Positions 21,070 to 33,300 of a DNA stretch of 64,000 bases are shown here, in pieces. The notes beneath the pieces were generated by a model. It made no database searches. It saw only the letters and a program-made list of their open reading frames with translations, and was not told the DNA's origin. Numbering within the stretch: the first letter of the stretch is position 1; the number at the start of each line of letters is the position of its first letter. Origin of the DNA: Sternotherus odoratus (taxonomy: Eukaryota; Chordata; Testudines; Kinosternidae); assembly GCA_032164245.1 (NCBI GenBank), contig JAVMKO010000035.1, positions 585,356 through 649,355 on the forward strand, in the 5' to 3' direction. Position numbers and translations under genes: made by a program.

Positions 21070-24000
21070 TCAGTCTCATTCCATGTAGTGTTGTGACTAC
21101 TTCTCTTTGACTGTCCTGGCATTGCTGTACGGATGCCAATGTATGGGAGCGAAGGCCTGTGTACAAAGGGAAAGAAGATCTTGGGAGCGCCATCAAAGTT
21201 AAGTATTTGTGCTATTGAGGCTCCTTGTTTAGGGATATGAGTCTTCTAAGAATGAACAGAACTTAATGGGCATGTGAGGGAGCTCAATGTAGGGAGAGTG
21301 TGCGTATTTTCCTTGGAGGAAGGTTGATTGCTGGGAGAGTGACCTGTCTGTAGCTAGAGATGCTCCGTTTTCAGTTGTCCTTTCTTACACAGCACTGGGT
21401 TTGCATGATAGGTCACCACTTCATCCTTGGTCCATTTTCTATATGATTTTGGTTTTCTAAGGAGAAAGTGAGCATCCTAGTTAGCGATGGGCCTGTTCTG
21501 TGGTGGGATGTGCGGGGGGAAGCAATAGTGGATGAGTGTTTGGGGTGGGTGGGTGTTTCTCTGAGGGGGGGTTTAATGGGTAGTAGCATATTTAGTACAC
21601 AGATGAGGTCATCTTTCATGTTGTGTAGTTGGGTGCTTTGTCAGTAGGTTTGCAGTGAAGCTTTCTTTGTATTTTCAGATGCATCTGGATCCGGTACTCT
21701 GTTGTGTCATCCTGTGGAGTGCTCACAATTACTTCTCTTTGACAGTCACAGCATCGCTGTATGGATGTCGACGTATGGGAGAGAAGGCCAGTTTACAAAG
21801 GAAAAGAAGATGTTGAGAGCAGAAGCGGCTGTCAAAGTTAAGTATCTGGCAAAGGGTTTGATGGTCAAAAGTATTTGTGTTGTTGAGGCTTGTTTTGGGA
21901 TGGGAGTCCTCTAAATTCTGCCTCTATACTGTGACCGTTCTTAATGGGAACATGAGGGGTGGGCGGGAGCTTGTTGTACAAAGGTAGTGTGAGTTTCCCC
22001 TGAGGAAGGTTGATTGCTGGGAGAGAGACCTGTCTATAATTAGAGATGCTCTATTCTCAGTTCTTCTTCTGTCACACCCAGCACTGGGTTTGCATGACGT
22101 GTCACTGCTTCATCCTTTTCTCCTCTACTGGATGTTGGTTTTCCGAGGAGGATATGGGCATCCTACTTGGGGATGGGCCCCTATAGTGGAGGGAAAGGTG
22201 GACGGCCACTAGATGACAGTTTTTGGTGTTGGGGAGGGGGCTTCTCTGAGAGAGGTGTAGTGTGTAGTAGACGTTCCTTCTCTTTTGAAAACAGTATGTA
22301 GATGAGGTCCTTTTTATATTGTGGTTTTCAGAGCTTTGTGATTTGAGTTTATAACTGAGGTTTGCAGTTAGGTTTTTGTTTTTTATTTGCAGGTGCATCC
22401 GGATCCAGTACAGAGTAGTCTCATTCTGTGGAGGGTCGTAGGTACTTCTCTTTAATGGTCACGACATTGTTGTATGGATGCCGACATGTGAGAGCGAAGG
22501 TCTACGTAAAAAGGGAAAGAAGATCTTGAAAGTGAGAATGGCTGTCAAAGTTAAGTATCTTCTGAAGGGTTTGCTGGTCAGAAGTACTTGTGCTGTTGAG
22601 GCTCCTTATTTAGGGACTGGAGTTCTCTAAATTCTGTTCATTCTTAAATGGGCATGTGAGGGAGCTCCTTGTACGGAGAGAGCACATATTTTTTTTTCCC
22701 TGGAGGAAGGTCGGTTGCTGGGAGATTGACCTATCTAACTAGAGATGCTCCATTCTCCATTCACTGGGTTTGCATGATGGGTCACTACTTTTGTCCTCCT
22801 TTTCTCCTCTATTGGGTGTTTGGTTTTCTGAGGAGGATGTGAGCATCCTAGTTAGCTATGGTCCCCTGTGTTGGAGGGAAGGTGGGAGGGCCACCAGTTT
22901 CTGGATGATGGGGGGGGGGGGCTTCCCTGAGGTGGGTGTAGAGTGTAATAGATGTTCATTCTCTTTAGGAAGCAGGATGCCTGTGAGGTAATCTTTCATA
23001 TTGTGTAGTTGGGAGGTTTCTGAATAGGTTTGCAGTCAAGGTTGTTTTTATTTTCAGATGCATCTGGATCTGGTATTGCATTGTGGTGTTCCGTGGAGGG
23101 TTGTGACTACTTCTGTTTGACTGTCAAGGCATTGCTGTGTGGGAGAGAAGGCCAGTGTACAAAGGAAAAGAAGATGTGGGAGTGGCTGTCAAAGTTAAAT
23201 ATCTGTGAAGAAGGGTTTGATGGTGAGAAGTATGTATGCTGTTGAGGCTTCTTGTTTAGGGATGGGAATCCTCTAAAATTTATCCATTCTTAATGGGCAC
23301 ATGAGGGGTGGGTGGGAAGTTGTTGTATGGAGGGAGCATGAGTTTCCCCTGAGGGAAGGTTGATGGCTGGGAGAGTGACCTGTCTAACTAGAGATGCTCC
23401 GTTCTCAGTTCTCTCTCACATAGCACTGCGTTTACATGATTGGTCACCGGTTCATCCTTCTTTTCTCCTCTGCTGGGTGTTGGTTTTCTGAGGAGGATGT
23501 GAGCATCCTAGTTAACAATGGGCCCCTGTGGTGTAGGGAAAGGGGGAGGGACACCAGTATTTGGATGAGAGTGTTTGGGGTAGGGGGGGCTTCTCTGAGG
23601 GGGGGGGGGGTTTAGAGTATAGTAGATATTCCTTCTCTTCAGGAAGCAGTGGGTAGGTGAGGTTGTTTTTCAAATCATGTAGTTGGGTGCTTTGTGAGTA
23701 GGTTTGTAGTCCAAGCTTTGTTTGTATTTGCAGATGCGTCCCAATCTGGTACCGTGTTCTGCGGAAGGTTATGACTACTTCTCTGTGACTGTCACAGCAT
23801 CGCAGTATGCATGCCCATGTATGGAAGCAAACATCAATAGTATTCCTCCTGTAAACATATATAAAGGGGACGAAGATCTTGAGTGGCAGCAGCTGTCTAA
23901 GTTAAGTATCTGCCAAAGGGTTTGATGGTCAGAAGACCTTGTGCTGTTGAGGCTCCTTGGTTATGGATGGGAGTCCTCTAAACTCTGCCCTTTCTTAATG

Positions 24001-24328
24001 GGCATGTGAGGGGTGGGTGGGAGCTTGTTGTATGGAGGGAGCACAAAATTCCCCTGGAAGAAGGTTGATTGCAGGGAGAGAGACCTAGAGATGCTCTGTT
24101 CTCAGTTCTCTCTCACACAGCACTGGGTTTGCATGACAGGTCACCACTTTGTCCTTTGTCTATCTATGTGGTTATTTGGAGTTGGGGGAGGCCTTCTTTG
24201 AGGGGATGTGGAGTGTAGTAGATGTTACTTCTCTTCAGGAAGCAGTATGCAGGTGAGGTCATATTTCACAGCATGTAGTTGGGAGCTTTTGTGAGTAGGT
24301 TTGCAGTCAAGCTTGTTTTCATTGGTAG

Positions 24329-24438
24329 GTGCATCCGGATCCAATTTGGCAAAGAACCAGTGAAGATGAAGTATGACTGTGGGGAATATAAAGTACTTGT
24401 TTTCCAAAGTGGAAATGGATTTGATGTCAGGTTTGCAA
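24329..24438 (+). CDS. Terminal exon of locus 1 (YDCG exon)
   Basis: A 110-base exon between CATTGGTAG and GTTACGTATGG. The open frame encodes CIRIQFGKEPVKMKYDCGEY and continues KVLVFQSGNGFDVRFA. It aligns with the alpha exons in the frame where those read F.CG..R.LLF, so it is the last, best preserved member of the series. YDCG..(K)VLVF....(V)RF recalls the first strands of the ZP-N domain of egg-coat protein ZP1; the similarity is short and remembered, not searched. A second exon follows the acceptor TTTCTCATAG at 24,578. Copies at 36,839 and 50,889 differ. Confidence 0.4.
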
Positions 24439-24649
24439 GTTACGTATGGTTACTGATTGTGTTGGGCTGTTCTGTGTCAAGATGGCAACTGTGTTTCACT
24501 GGGTGCATGTTTTTGTTTTTTTTTAGAAGTTTAGCATTTGTTCTACAGCTATTGAATGTGTGATTTTCTTTCTCATAGGAAGTTTATATCCATTCGTGTT
24601 GTTGGAAGGCATCACCATTGGGTTCTCCCAGTCATCGCATGCCCACCTA

Positions 24650-25225
24650 TCTGTTTCTAATGAGTGCATCTCCCATTAGTAATAGCTGCCTTTTCCTAAG
24701 GCAATAGGGTCACCTCTCGAAGGGAGGGAACGCCAATCAAGAAGGTACCTCAACCCCACCTGGAGGGTTCCAACTATGGGAAAGGTTCTCTCAGCTCATG
24801 TTGACTGCTCTCCTTCCCTGGGCATTTCATACTCCTTAACAGTGCAGGGGCTGTCTGACCAGAGGTGGGACAAGTCTACAGTGTCCCTGAAAGCCTCATG
24901 AATATACTTCTCTGCCTCCAGTTCCACCACCCTGGCCTCCAAAGCCCATATGCTGTCTCTGAGGGCCAGGAGCTCCTTGCACTGAAAGCATACATATGAT
25001 CATACATGCTACATTGAGTGCAGTAAACATTGCTGCTGGGCTTCTGCCTGCGTTCTCTTTTACAGCTACCGAGGTTAACAGGAACATTTTGTTAAAGGGT
25101 TTAAACTTGAACTATAAATCAAGAATTTTGACTAAAGACTAACAATTATACCTTGTCCCCTTCCAAACTCCCTGTCAGCAGCCCTGTTCACAAGCTCCCT
25201 GGTCACTTGCTCACTGCTTCGATTG
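24650..25225 (-). mobile_element. Antisense retroelement 5' fragment (CR1/L3-like ORF1?)
   Basis: On the minus strand, about 24,980-24,800 reads as a short leucine-zipper-like stretch (LLALRDSIWALEARVVELEA) followed by a charged segment, as in ORF1 coiled coils of CR1/L3 LINEs. The frame then stops and continues as non-coding. No homologous segment follows units 2 or 3, so it was inserted at, or brought to, the end of locus 1. Family assignment is tentative. Confidence 0.4.
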
Positions 25226-25227
25226 GT

Positions 25228-25960
25228 GAATAGATTACCGGCCATTGCACCATACCATCCCACCAGAAAACAGGCTACCCCCAGTTACAGAGAGACCCTT
25301 CTCTCATAGATTCACAGCTTTTCTGATTTCAGAAAATACAACACATCCCAGGATCTTTGTTTGGCAACACAGTGCTTTATTTACTCAACAAGGCATCCAT
25401 TACATCCGTTTGCAAATATTGGACATTGTACAGTACTGCATACAAATTCCATAACAATGTTTTATTGCACATACATGCTTATAATTACATAACATAATCC
25501 CCATACACCAAAAGCATCATCTGCATTTCATTTCCATATACACCAAATCACCCATCACTGTACAAAACCTTGCATGTATGGTGCAAGGCAGGAATGGGGT
25601 TTGACCATTCCTCACCTAGCAACCAGTCAGCATGCTCCCTCAACAGCACCTACACATGCAAAAAGTTAAGTCCGAGACTGTCCGGGACAGTCCCACCCAT
25701 GGTGCAGTGCAGCAAGACAGCTGAAAGGCAGACAAACTGAGAACAACATCAGCCTTCTGGCTGTTTGCACTGCACTGCACCATGGTTTCCAAATCACTGC
25801 AGTGATTTAGCATGCTACCACACAGATGATTAAATGAGTAATCTGACCACAACTCAATACATTACAGCTTTACAACTACAGCTTATGCAACACACAAGCA
25901 CTACTTCAGAATGGCCAAAAGATTATACAGCCTCCAACAGTGTTCTCAACTTTGAAAAGA
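25228..25960 (-). repeat. Left arm of ~740-bp inverted repeat
   Basis: Read in reverse, this matches 51,510-52,250 with many small changes: the region around GATTACC.GCCATT, the poly(A)-signal block (here TTTATT near 25,378), CCATTACATC.GTTTGCAAATATTG, the GACTGTCC.GGACAGTC palindrome, the CCATGGTGCAGTGCAG hairpin and CAACAGTGT. It lies between locus 1 and minisatellite 2 of unit 2. The matching arm sits beside the telomere. Confidence 0.8.
25676..25807. other. Nested palindromes, left arm
   Basis: Three palindromes lie in a row: GACTGTCCGGGACAGTC (25,676-25,692), a long hairpin with CCATGGTGCAGTGCAG arms (25,697-25,785), and AATCACTGCAGTGATT (25,792-25,807, perfect). All three recur in the right arm, keeping complementarity while the bases drift. 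They may be transposon ends or a structured transcript. Confidence 0.65.
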
Positions 25961-26009
25961 GGGGTTTGTTTGCCACTTGGAATATTCTAGCCAACAATCA
26001 TGAAGAGTT

Positions 26010-26365
26010 CTCCTCCTGGAAAAAACGGTATGTCATCACTAGTACACCTCCTGGAACAAGAGGTGCGTGCTGATTACTGTACCCACTGGAAACAAGCGGT
26101 GTGTCATTAACAGTAATCCTACTGGAAACAAGCAGTGTGTCATTAATAATACTCCTCCTGGAAATGGGGTGTGAGCTTAATAGTACTCCTGGAAAGACAG
26201 TGTGCATCCTGAATACTGTCCCCACTGTAAATAAGCAGTGTGTCATCAATAGTACTCCTCCTGGAAACAAGAAGTGCACCCTCAATACTGTCCCCACTGG
26301 AAACAAGCAGTGTGACCTTAATAGCACTCCTCCTGGAAACAAAGTGTCCGTCCCAATACTGTCCT
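26010..26365 (+). repeat. Minisatellite 2, array of unit 2
   Basis: Seven or eight units with CTGGAAACAAG, AGTGTGTCATTAATA and TACTGTCCCCACT. It is shorter and more diverged than the arrays at 7,998 and 39,685. It joins directly onto upstream block A at 26,372, with segmental duplicate S missing. Confidence 0.85.
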
Positions 26366-26796
26366 GAATACCACTGGTCTGTGGTAGCTGCCTGGGCAGC
26401 ATGAGAGGGAGTGACACTATTCTTCATTTTGCATGTGAGGCTGTAGGTATGCCCTTGAGCACCAGCAAAGTAATTTTCCATTACTGCACCTCTGAAATAC
26501 CCTCTCACAGTACAAAGACAATCCTCAGCATTGTTGAGGTATCTTTCAGCAGTCTCCAACTGCACTTACTGTGGAGTCTCCTCTTCTGTCGAAGTAGCAT
26601 TTCCATTTTAGAAACCTCAAATAGTGTAATTTATTGTCTTACCTGTTGATAGTATTTGAGTCTTCTGCAATTTTGTATTGTAAGCTAGAAGACTGATTAA
26701 TACATCAAGACGAATAGTGCTTGCTACTGCTAAGGTAGGAATGAACTAAATGGTTTCTTGGTCATCTGAGTCTCTCTTTATAGCTGCCTTTGGCTT

Positions 26797-26815
26797 CCAA
26801 GGCATGCTGGGAAAT
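26797..26815 (-). promoter_or_regulatory. ZNF143/STAF-like site, copy 2
   Basis: CCAAGGCATGCTGGGAAAT, identical to 13,101 and 43,504. The TATA box begins about 21 bases after it ends. Identity across all three copies suggests selection or recent homogenisation. Confidence 0.55.
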
Positions 26816-26836
26816 GGAGGGGTGGAGCTTAGGCAG

Positions 26837-26844
26837 TATATAAA
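26837..26844 (+). promoter_or_regulatory. TATA box, copy 2
   Basis: TATATAAA in GGCAGTATATAAAACTGGGG. Exon 1 would start near 26,868 and end at 26,925 (ATG before GTGAG). From ATGTCC at 26,895 the frame MSISTCMGVY is open into the donor, unlike in copy 1. Confidence 0.6.
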
Positions 26845-27302
26845 ACTGGGGTCTTGTCACAGGTAGTCATTCAGCTTTGTGTTGCTGCAAAGAGATGTCC
26901 ATAAGCACTTGTATGGGTGTTTATGGTGAGTATTATATACTGTTTTTCTTTATTTATTTCCATATAATGTGCTTTTCTTTCTTTTCAGGTTGTTCAGAGT
27001 ATGTTTGATTTGTGTGTTAGTATTTTCATTGGGAATGAGACATTGGGTGGTAGATTGTGTTAAACAGACATATTTAGTACTGGTAGCATGTCCAAGGTGT
27101 TTGATGTTGTAGATTAGAAGCATAGCAATTTTCTGTCTGGGTTAGGTGGGGACTGGTCTGAGGAAAGTGTAATATTTAGTGAGTGTTTCTTCTCTTAATC
27201 TTATCTGTATGTCCCTTCTGTATTTTTTTGTACTTAGTTGTCTGGAGCTCTTTGAGTAGAGTTAATAAACCATGTTTACAGTCATTTTCTTTGTATTTGG
27301 AG

Positions 27303-30300
27303 CTTTGCCCAGATCCGGTATGGAGTTGCACTGTGACCTGAAGGGTTGTGAATATTTTTCTTTTTGTCTTTCACAACAGTGCCATATGTTTGGGAATCAT
27401 GTCAGCATATTGGAGTGAAGACCTATCTATCAAGATGAAGAGGATCATGAGGGGGAGCCCCTGTCCAATTTCCAAAGATATGTATATGCCAAAGAGTTTG
27501 ATGGTCAGAAGGATTTGTGAGCTTGAGGCTCTTTGTTTACTTATGGGAGTTCTTTAAATTCTACTCATTGTTAATGAGCCTGTGAGGAGTGGAGGGGGGC
27601 GTTAATTATTGGAGGGAGTGTGCTTTTTTCTCCTGGAGGAGGGTTGATTGCTGGCAGAGTGACCTGTCTATAACTAGAGATGCTCTGTTCTCAGTTCTTC
27701 TCGCTTGCACTTTACTTTGCATCACTGGTCACCACTTAAGTCTTGTGTTCTCCTCTACATGGGTGAGGTTTTCTGAGGAGGATGTGAGCATCCTAGTTAG
27801 CGATGGGCCTCTGTGGTGTAGAGGAAAGGGGAGGGCCATGGATATGTAGAAATTTAGTCATTTTCCATATGGATGAGAGCATTTTGGGTGGGGTTCTGTG
27901 AGGGGGATGTAATGTGTATTAGGTGTTCCCTGTCAATGAAGCTATATGTAGGTGAGGTCATATTTGATATTGTGGTTTTTGGGAGCTTTGTGAGTAGAGT
28001 TTATAAGTGAGGTTTGCAGTCAAGCTTTGTTTTTATTTGCAGATTAGTCCAGATCTGGTACCGAGAAATCTCATTCCATGGAAGGTCATCAGTACTTCTC
28101 TTTGAAGATCATGGCATTGTTGTAGTGATTCTGATATATGAGAGTGAAGGCGCACATAGGAAGGCAAAGAAGATCTTGAGAGTGGGAATGCCTGTCAAAG
28201 TTAAGTATCTGCTGGAGGGTTCGATGGTTTGAAGTATTTGTGCTGTTGAGGCTTCTTGTTTAGGGATGGGAGTCCTCTAAATTATTTGTGGTTTTAATAG
28301 GCATGTGAAGAGTGGTTGTGAGTTTGTTGTACAGAGGGAGTGTGTCTGTGTCACTTGAGGGAGAGCTAATTGCTGGGAGAGTGACCTGTCTGTAACTAGA
28401 GATGCTCCAGTCTCAGTTCTTCTCTCTCCCACAGCACTGGGTTTGCATGACAGGTCACTACTTCATTCTTTGGCCATCTTCTATGTGGTTGTGGTTTTCC
28501 AAGGAGAATGTGAGCATCCTAGTTAGCGATGGTTTCCTGCTGTGTTGTGCAGCAATAAGTGGATGGATGTTTGGAGTGGGGGCTGCTTCTCTGAGGTGGG
28601 GGGGGGGGAGTGTAATGGATAATTGGTGTTCCTTCTGTTTAGTATGCAGGTGAGGTCTTTCATGTTGTGCAGTTGGGTGCTATGTGAGGAGGTTCACAAT
28701 GAAGGTGTGTTTGTAGTTTCAGATGTATCTGGATCTGGTACTACGTTGTGGCGTTCCATGGAGGGTCATGACTACTTCTGTTTGACTGTCATGGCATTGC
28801 TGTGTGGATGTTAACATATGGGAGAGAAGGCCAGCGTACAAAGGAAAAGAAGATGTTGAGAGCGGGAGCAGCTGTCAAAGTTAACTGAATATTTGTTCTT
28901 CTCTGTCACACCATCGCTATATGTTTAGGAATAATTTCAACATCTGGGCATGAAGGCCTGTCTATCAAGGTGAAGAGGTTCTTGAGGGGCAGCTCCTGTC
29001 CAATTTCCAAAGATAAGTATATGCCAAAGGGTTTGATGGTCAGAAGGATTTGTGATCTTGAGGCTCTTTCTTTACTTATGGGAGTTCTCTAAATTCTACT
29101 CCTTCTTAATGGGCACGTGAGGGGTGGATGGGAGCTCATTACTGGGGGGAGTGTGCTTTATTTCCTGGAAGAAGGTTGACTGCTGGCAGAGTGACCTGTC
29201 TGTAACTAGAGATGCTCTGTTCTCAGTTCTTCCCTCTTACACACCATTTTGCATCACTGGTCACCACTTCATTCTTGTGTTCTCCTCTACATGGTTGTGG
29301 TTTTCTGAGGATGTGACAATCCTAGTTAGCAATGGGCCTCTGTGGTGTAGGGAAAGGGGGAGGGCCATCAGTATATAGAAATTTAGCCATTTACCATGTG
29401 TATGAGAGTGTTTGGGGTGGAGTTATGTGAGGGGGATGTAATGTGTAGTAGGCATTCCCTGTCAAGCAAGTCCTATGTAGGTTAGGTGAGTAGAGTGTAT
29501 AACTGAGGTTTACAGTCAAGCTTTTTTTTATTTATTTGCAGATGAGTCCAGGTCATGACTACTACTCTTTGACCGTCACCGCATTGTTGTACAGATGCCG
29601 ATGGATGAAAGCGAAGGCCCACATATGAAGGCAAAGAAGATCTTGAGAGAGGGAACGGCTGTCAAAGTTAAGTATCTACTGGAGGGTTTGATGGTCCGAA
29701 GTATTTGTGCTGTTGAGCCTTCTTGTTTAGGGGTGGGAGTCTTCTAAATTCTTCGTGTTCTTAATAGGCTTTTGAAGCGTGGTTGGGAGCTTGTTGTACA
29801 GAGGGAGTGTGTGTGTCCCCTGAGGGAGGGCTAATTGCTGGGAGAGCAACCTGTCTGTAACTCGAGATGCTCCATTCTCACTTCTTCTCTCACACACAGC
29901 ACTGGGTTTGCATGACAGGTCACCACTGCATTCTCTGTCCATCTTCTATGTGGTTGTGGTTTTCCAAGGAGAATGTGAGCATCCTAGTTAGCGATGGTCT
30001 CCTGCTGTGGTGGGCAGCAATATGTAGATGAGTGTTTGGAGTGGGTGTTGCTTGTCTGGGGGGGGGGGGGGGAGTGTGTTCCTTCTGTTTAGTATGCAGG
30101 TGAGGTCTTTGTTCATGTTGTCTAGTTGGTTGCTTTGTTTGTAGTTGCAGATGGATCCAGTACTGCATCGTGGTGCTCTGTGGATGGTGTGACTACTTCT
30201 CTGTGACTGTCATGGCATCGCTGTACAGATGTTGATGGCTGGGCGAGAAGGCCAGCGTACAAAAGAAAAGAAGATCTTGACAGCGGGAGCAGCTGTCAAA

Positions 30301-33300
30301 GTTAAGTGTCTGCGGAAGGGTTTGAGGGGCAGAAGAATTTGTGCTGTTGAGGCTTCTTGTTTAGGGGTGGGAGTCCTCTAAAGTCTTTGTGTTTTAATGG
30401 GCACGTGAGGGGTGGGCGGTAGCTTGTATAGAGGGAGTGTGAGGTTTCCCCTGAGGGAGGGTTGATTGCTGGGAGAGTGACCTGTGTACCTAGAGATGCT
30501 CCGTTCTCAGTTCTTCTCTCAACCACAACGGTGGTTTTGCATGACTGGTCACTACTTCATCCTTTGTCCATCTTATACGTGGCTGTAGTTTCACAAGGAG
30601 AATGTGAGCATCCTAGTTAGCGATGGTCCCCTGCCATGGTGAACATGTGGGCGGGGGCAGCAATATGTGGATGAGTGTTTTGGGGTGGGGAGGTGCTTCT
30701 CTGAGGGGTGTGTGTGTGTAAGGAATAGTACGTGTTCCTTCTGTTTAGTATGCAGATGAGGTCATTTTTCATGTTGTGGATGTTAGGGTTGATGGGTTGT
30801 TATGTGAGTAGATTTGTTTGTACTTGCAGATGCATCTGGATCAGATACTGTGTTGTGTCATTCTGTGGAGTGTCCCGACTACTGCTCTTTGACTGTCATG
30901 GCATTGCTGTATGGATGTTGACATCCGGGTGAGAAGTCTAGTGTACAAAAGAAAAGAAGATCTTGGGAGTGGCTGTCAAAGTTAAGTATCTGCTGAAGGG
31001 TATGATGGTGAGAAGTATTTGTATTGTGGAGGCTTATTAATTAGGGGTGGGAGTCTGGTAAACTCTGCCTGTTCTTAGTGGGCACAAGAGGGAGCTCATT
31101 GTATGGAGGGAGTATGGATGTTTTCCTTGGAGGAAGGTTGATTGGTGGGAGAGTGACCTATCTAACTAGAGATGCTCAATTCTCAGTTCTTCTGTGACAC
31201 AGCACTGGGTTTGCATGATGGGTCACTGCTTTGTCCTTCTTTTCTCCTCTATTGGCGGTTGGCTTTCTGAGGGGGATGTGAGCATCCCAGTTAGCGATGG
31301 TCTCCTGTGCTGGAGGGAACGTGGGAGGGCCTCCAGTTTGTGGATGTCCATGTTGGGGTGGGGGGGCTTCTCTGAGGGGGGGTAGAGTGTAGTAGACGTT
31401 CAGTCTCTTTAGGAAGCAGTACGCTCGTGAGGTGATCTTTCATATTGCATAGTTGGGAGCTTTATGGGTAGGTTTGCAGTCAAGCTTGTTTTTATTTTCA
31501 GATGCATCTGGTACTGCACTGCGTTGTTCCGTGGAGGGTTGTGGGAGTGGCTGTCAAAGTTAAGTATCTGTGAAGGGTTTGATGGTGAGAAATATTTGTG
31601 CTGTTGAGGCTTCTTGTTTGGGGATGGAGTCCTCTAAAATGTGTCCATTTATAATGGGCATGTGGTGGGTGGGAGGTGGTGGTTGTTGTATGGTGGAGGG
31701 AGCTTGAGTTTCCCCTGAGGGAAGGTTGATTGACGGTAGAGTGACCTGTCTGTAACTAGAGATGCTCCATTCTCCCTTCTCTCACGCACAGCACTGGGTT
31801 TCCATGTTGGGTCACCTCTTTGTCCTTCTTCTTTTCTCTTCTGCTGGGTGTTGGTTTTCCGAGGAGGATGTGAGCAGCCTAGTTAATGATGGACCCCTGT
31901 GGTGTAGGGAAAGGGTGAGGGCCATCAGTATGTGGATGAGAGTGTTTGGGGTTCTGGGGGGCTTCTCTGGGGGGGGGGTTAGTGTGTAGTAGATGTTCCT
32001 TCTCTTCAGGAAGCAGTATGCAGGTGTGGTTATCTTTCATATCATGTAGTTGGGTGCTTTGTGAGTAGGTATGCAGTCAAAGTGTATTTGTGTTTGCAGA
32101 TGCGTCCAGATCTGGTACCGTGTCGTGGTGTTCTGCAGAGTGTCATGACTACCTCTCTGTGACTGTCACGACATCGCTGTATTCCTGCCAATGTATGGGA
32201 GTGAAGGCCCATATATAAGGGGAAGAAGATCTTAAGAGCTGGTGTAGCTGTCTAAGTTAAGTATCTGCCAGAGGGTTTGATGGTCAGAAGAATGTGTGCT
32301 GTTGAGGAACCTTGTTTAGGGATTGGGGGGGTCCTCTAAGAAACATCACAGTTTAGAGGACACGTGAGGGGTGGGTGGAAGTTCATTGTATGGCGGGAGC
32401 ATGAATTTCCCTTGGAGGAAGGTTGATTGCTGGGAGAGTGCCCTTTCTATAACTAGAGATGCTCCGTTCTCAGTTCTTCTCTCTCACACAGCACTGGGGT
32501 TGCACGACAGGTCACCACTTCATCCTTTCTCCATCTTCTACACGGTTGTGGTTTTCCAAGGAGAATGTGAGCATCCTAGTTAGCGATGGGCTCCTGCTGT
32601 GGTGGGATATGGAGGGTGGGCAGCAAAATGTGGTTGAGTGTTTGAGGTGGGTGGGTGCATCTATGTGGGAAGCGTAATGGGTATTAAGTGTTTGTTTTGG
32701 TTAGTATGCAGGGGAGGTGATGTAGTTGGGTGCTGTGTGAGTAGGTGTGCAGTCACACTTTCTATGTATTTGCAGATGCATCCAGGTCTGGTATCCGTGT
32801 TGTGATGTTCTGCGGAGTGTCGTGACTACTTCTCTCTGACTGTCACGACATCACGGGGAAGAAGATCTTAAGAGCGGGAGTAGCCGTCTAAGTTAAGTAT
32901 CTGCCGAAGGCTTTGATGGTCAGAAGAATGTGTGTTTGTGAGGCTCCTTGTTCAGAGGTGGAAGTCCTCTAAACTGTGTCGTTTGTTAATGGGCATGTGA
33001 AGGGTGGGTGGAAGCTCGTTGTATGGAGGGAGCATGAATTTCCCCCGAGGGAGGGCTAATTGTTGGGACAGTGCCCTCTCTTTAACTAGAGATGCTCCGT
33101 TCTCAGTTCTTCTCTCTTACACAGCACTGGGTTGGCATCACTGGTCTCTGCTTTAGTCTTGTGTTCTCCTGTACATGGTTGTGGTTTTCTAAGGAGGATG
33201 TGAGCATCTTAGTTAGCGATGGGCCACCGTGGTGTAGGAAAACGGGGAGGGCCAATTGGTATGTCGTAGCGTGGCCATTTTCCATGTGGATGAGTGTTTT

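Larger units (their letters stand above)
13961..24300 (+). repeat. Tandem exon-pair array, unit 1 (about 15 modules of ~650 bp)
   Basis: Each module has exon alpha (about 150 bases after TTTGTATTTGCAG, typically starting ATGCATC(T/C)GGATCC and ending CTGTCAAA|GTTAAGTAT), then about 230 bases of intron, then exon beta (about 75 bases after CTCACACACAG, starting CACTGGGTTTGCATGA and ending at GTGAGC), then about 200 bases of intron. Alpha starts near 13,961, 14,669, 15,295, 15,796, 16,468, 17,047, 17,707, 18,348, 18,991, 19,668, 20,369, 21,679, 22,393, 23,058 and 23,734. Splice signals are kept far better than reading frames. In some modules two CAG signals are changed or a beta exon is lost (for example near 15,900). 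A solo LTR splits module 11. Confidence 0.8.
13170..24660 (+). pseudogene. Gene-like locus 1: promoter-driven multi-exon unit, probably decayed
   Basis: Predicted exon 1 ends at 13,233 with ATG directly before the donor GTGAGT. In this copy the upstream frame (ATG TGT ATA ... GTT TAG) is closed by a stop, whereas copies 2 and 3 keep it open. A later acceptor-like CAG precedes 13,337. The body is an array of two-exon modules (13,961-24,300), then a terminal exon at 24,329 and a last exon from 24,579. No frame runs through a whole module: frame changes and stops occur in most. The array is interrupted by a solo LTR. Function is unknown; terminal-exon sequence suggests a distant ZP-N-like origin (inference). 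It may also be transcribed as non-coding RNA. Confidence 0.4.
26372..27300 (+). repeat. Upstream block A, copy 2 (unit 2)
   Basis: Similar to 12,665-13,960 and 43,090-46,340 without the Tigger-like element or the C-rich insertion, so it preserves both empty sites. It carries the ZNF143-like site, TATA box, exon 1 and the acceptor TTCTTTTCAG before GTTGTTCAGAG. The acceptor before the first alpha exon has drifted from TTTGCAG to TTTGGAG. Confidence 0.75.

Noticed and set aside
26143..26565. 140-codon minus-strand frame joining minisatellite and block A
   Set aside because: It crosses the border of two unrelated repeats, is antisense to the inferred transcript, and is not kept in the other units.
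28043..28200. Calling the alpha exon a named ZP gene
   Set aside because: Similarity is limited to a short motif recalled from memory; a gene symbol would be unsupported.
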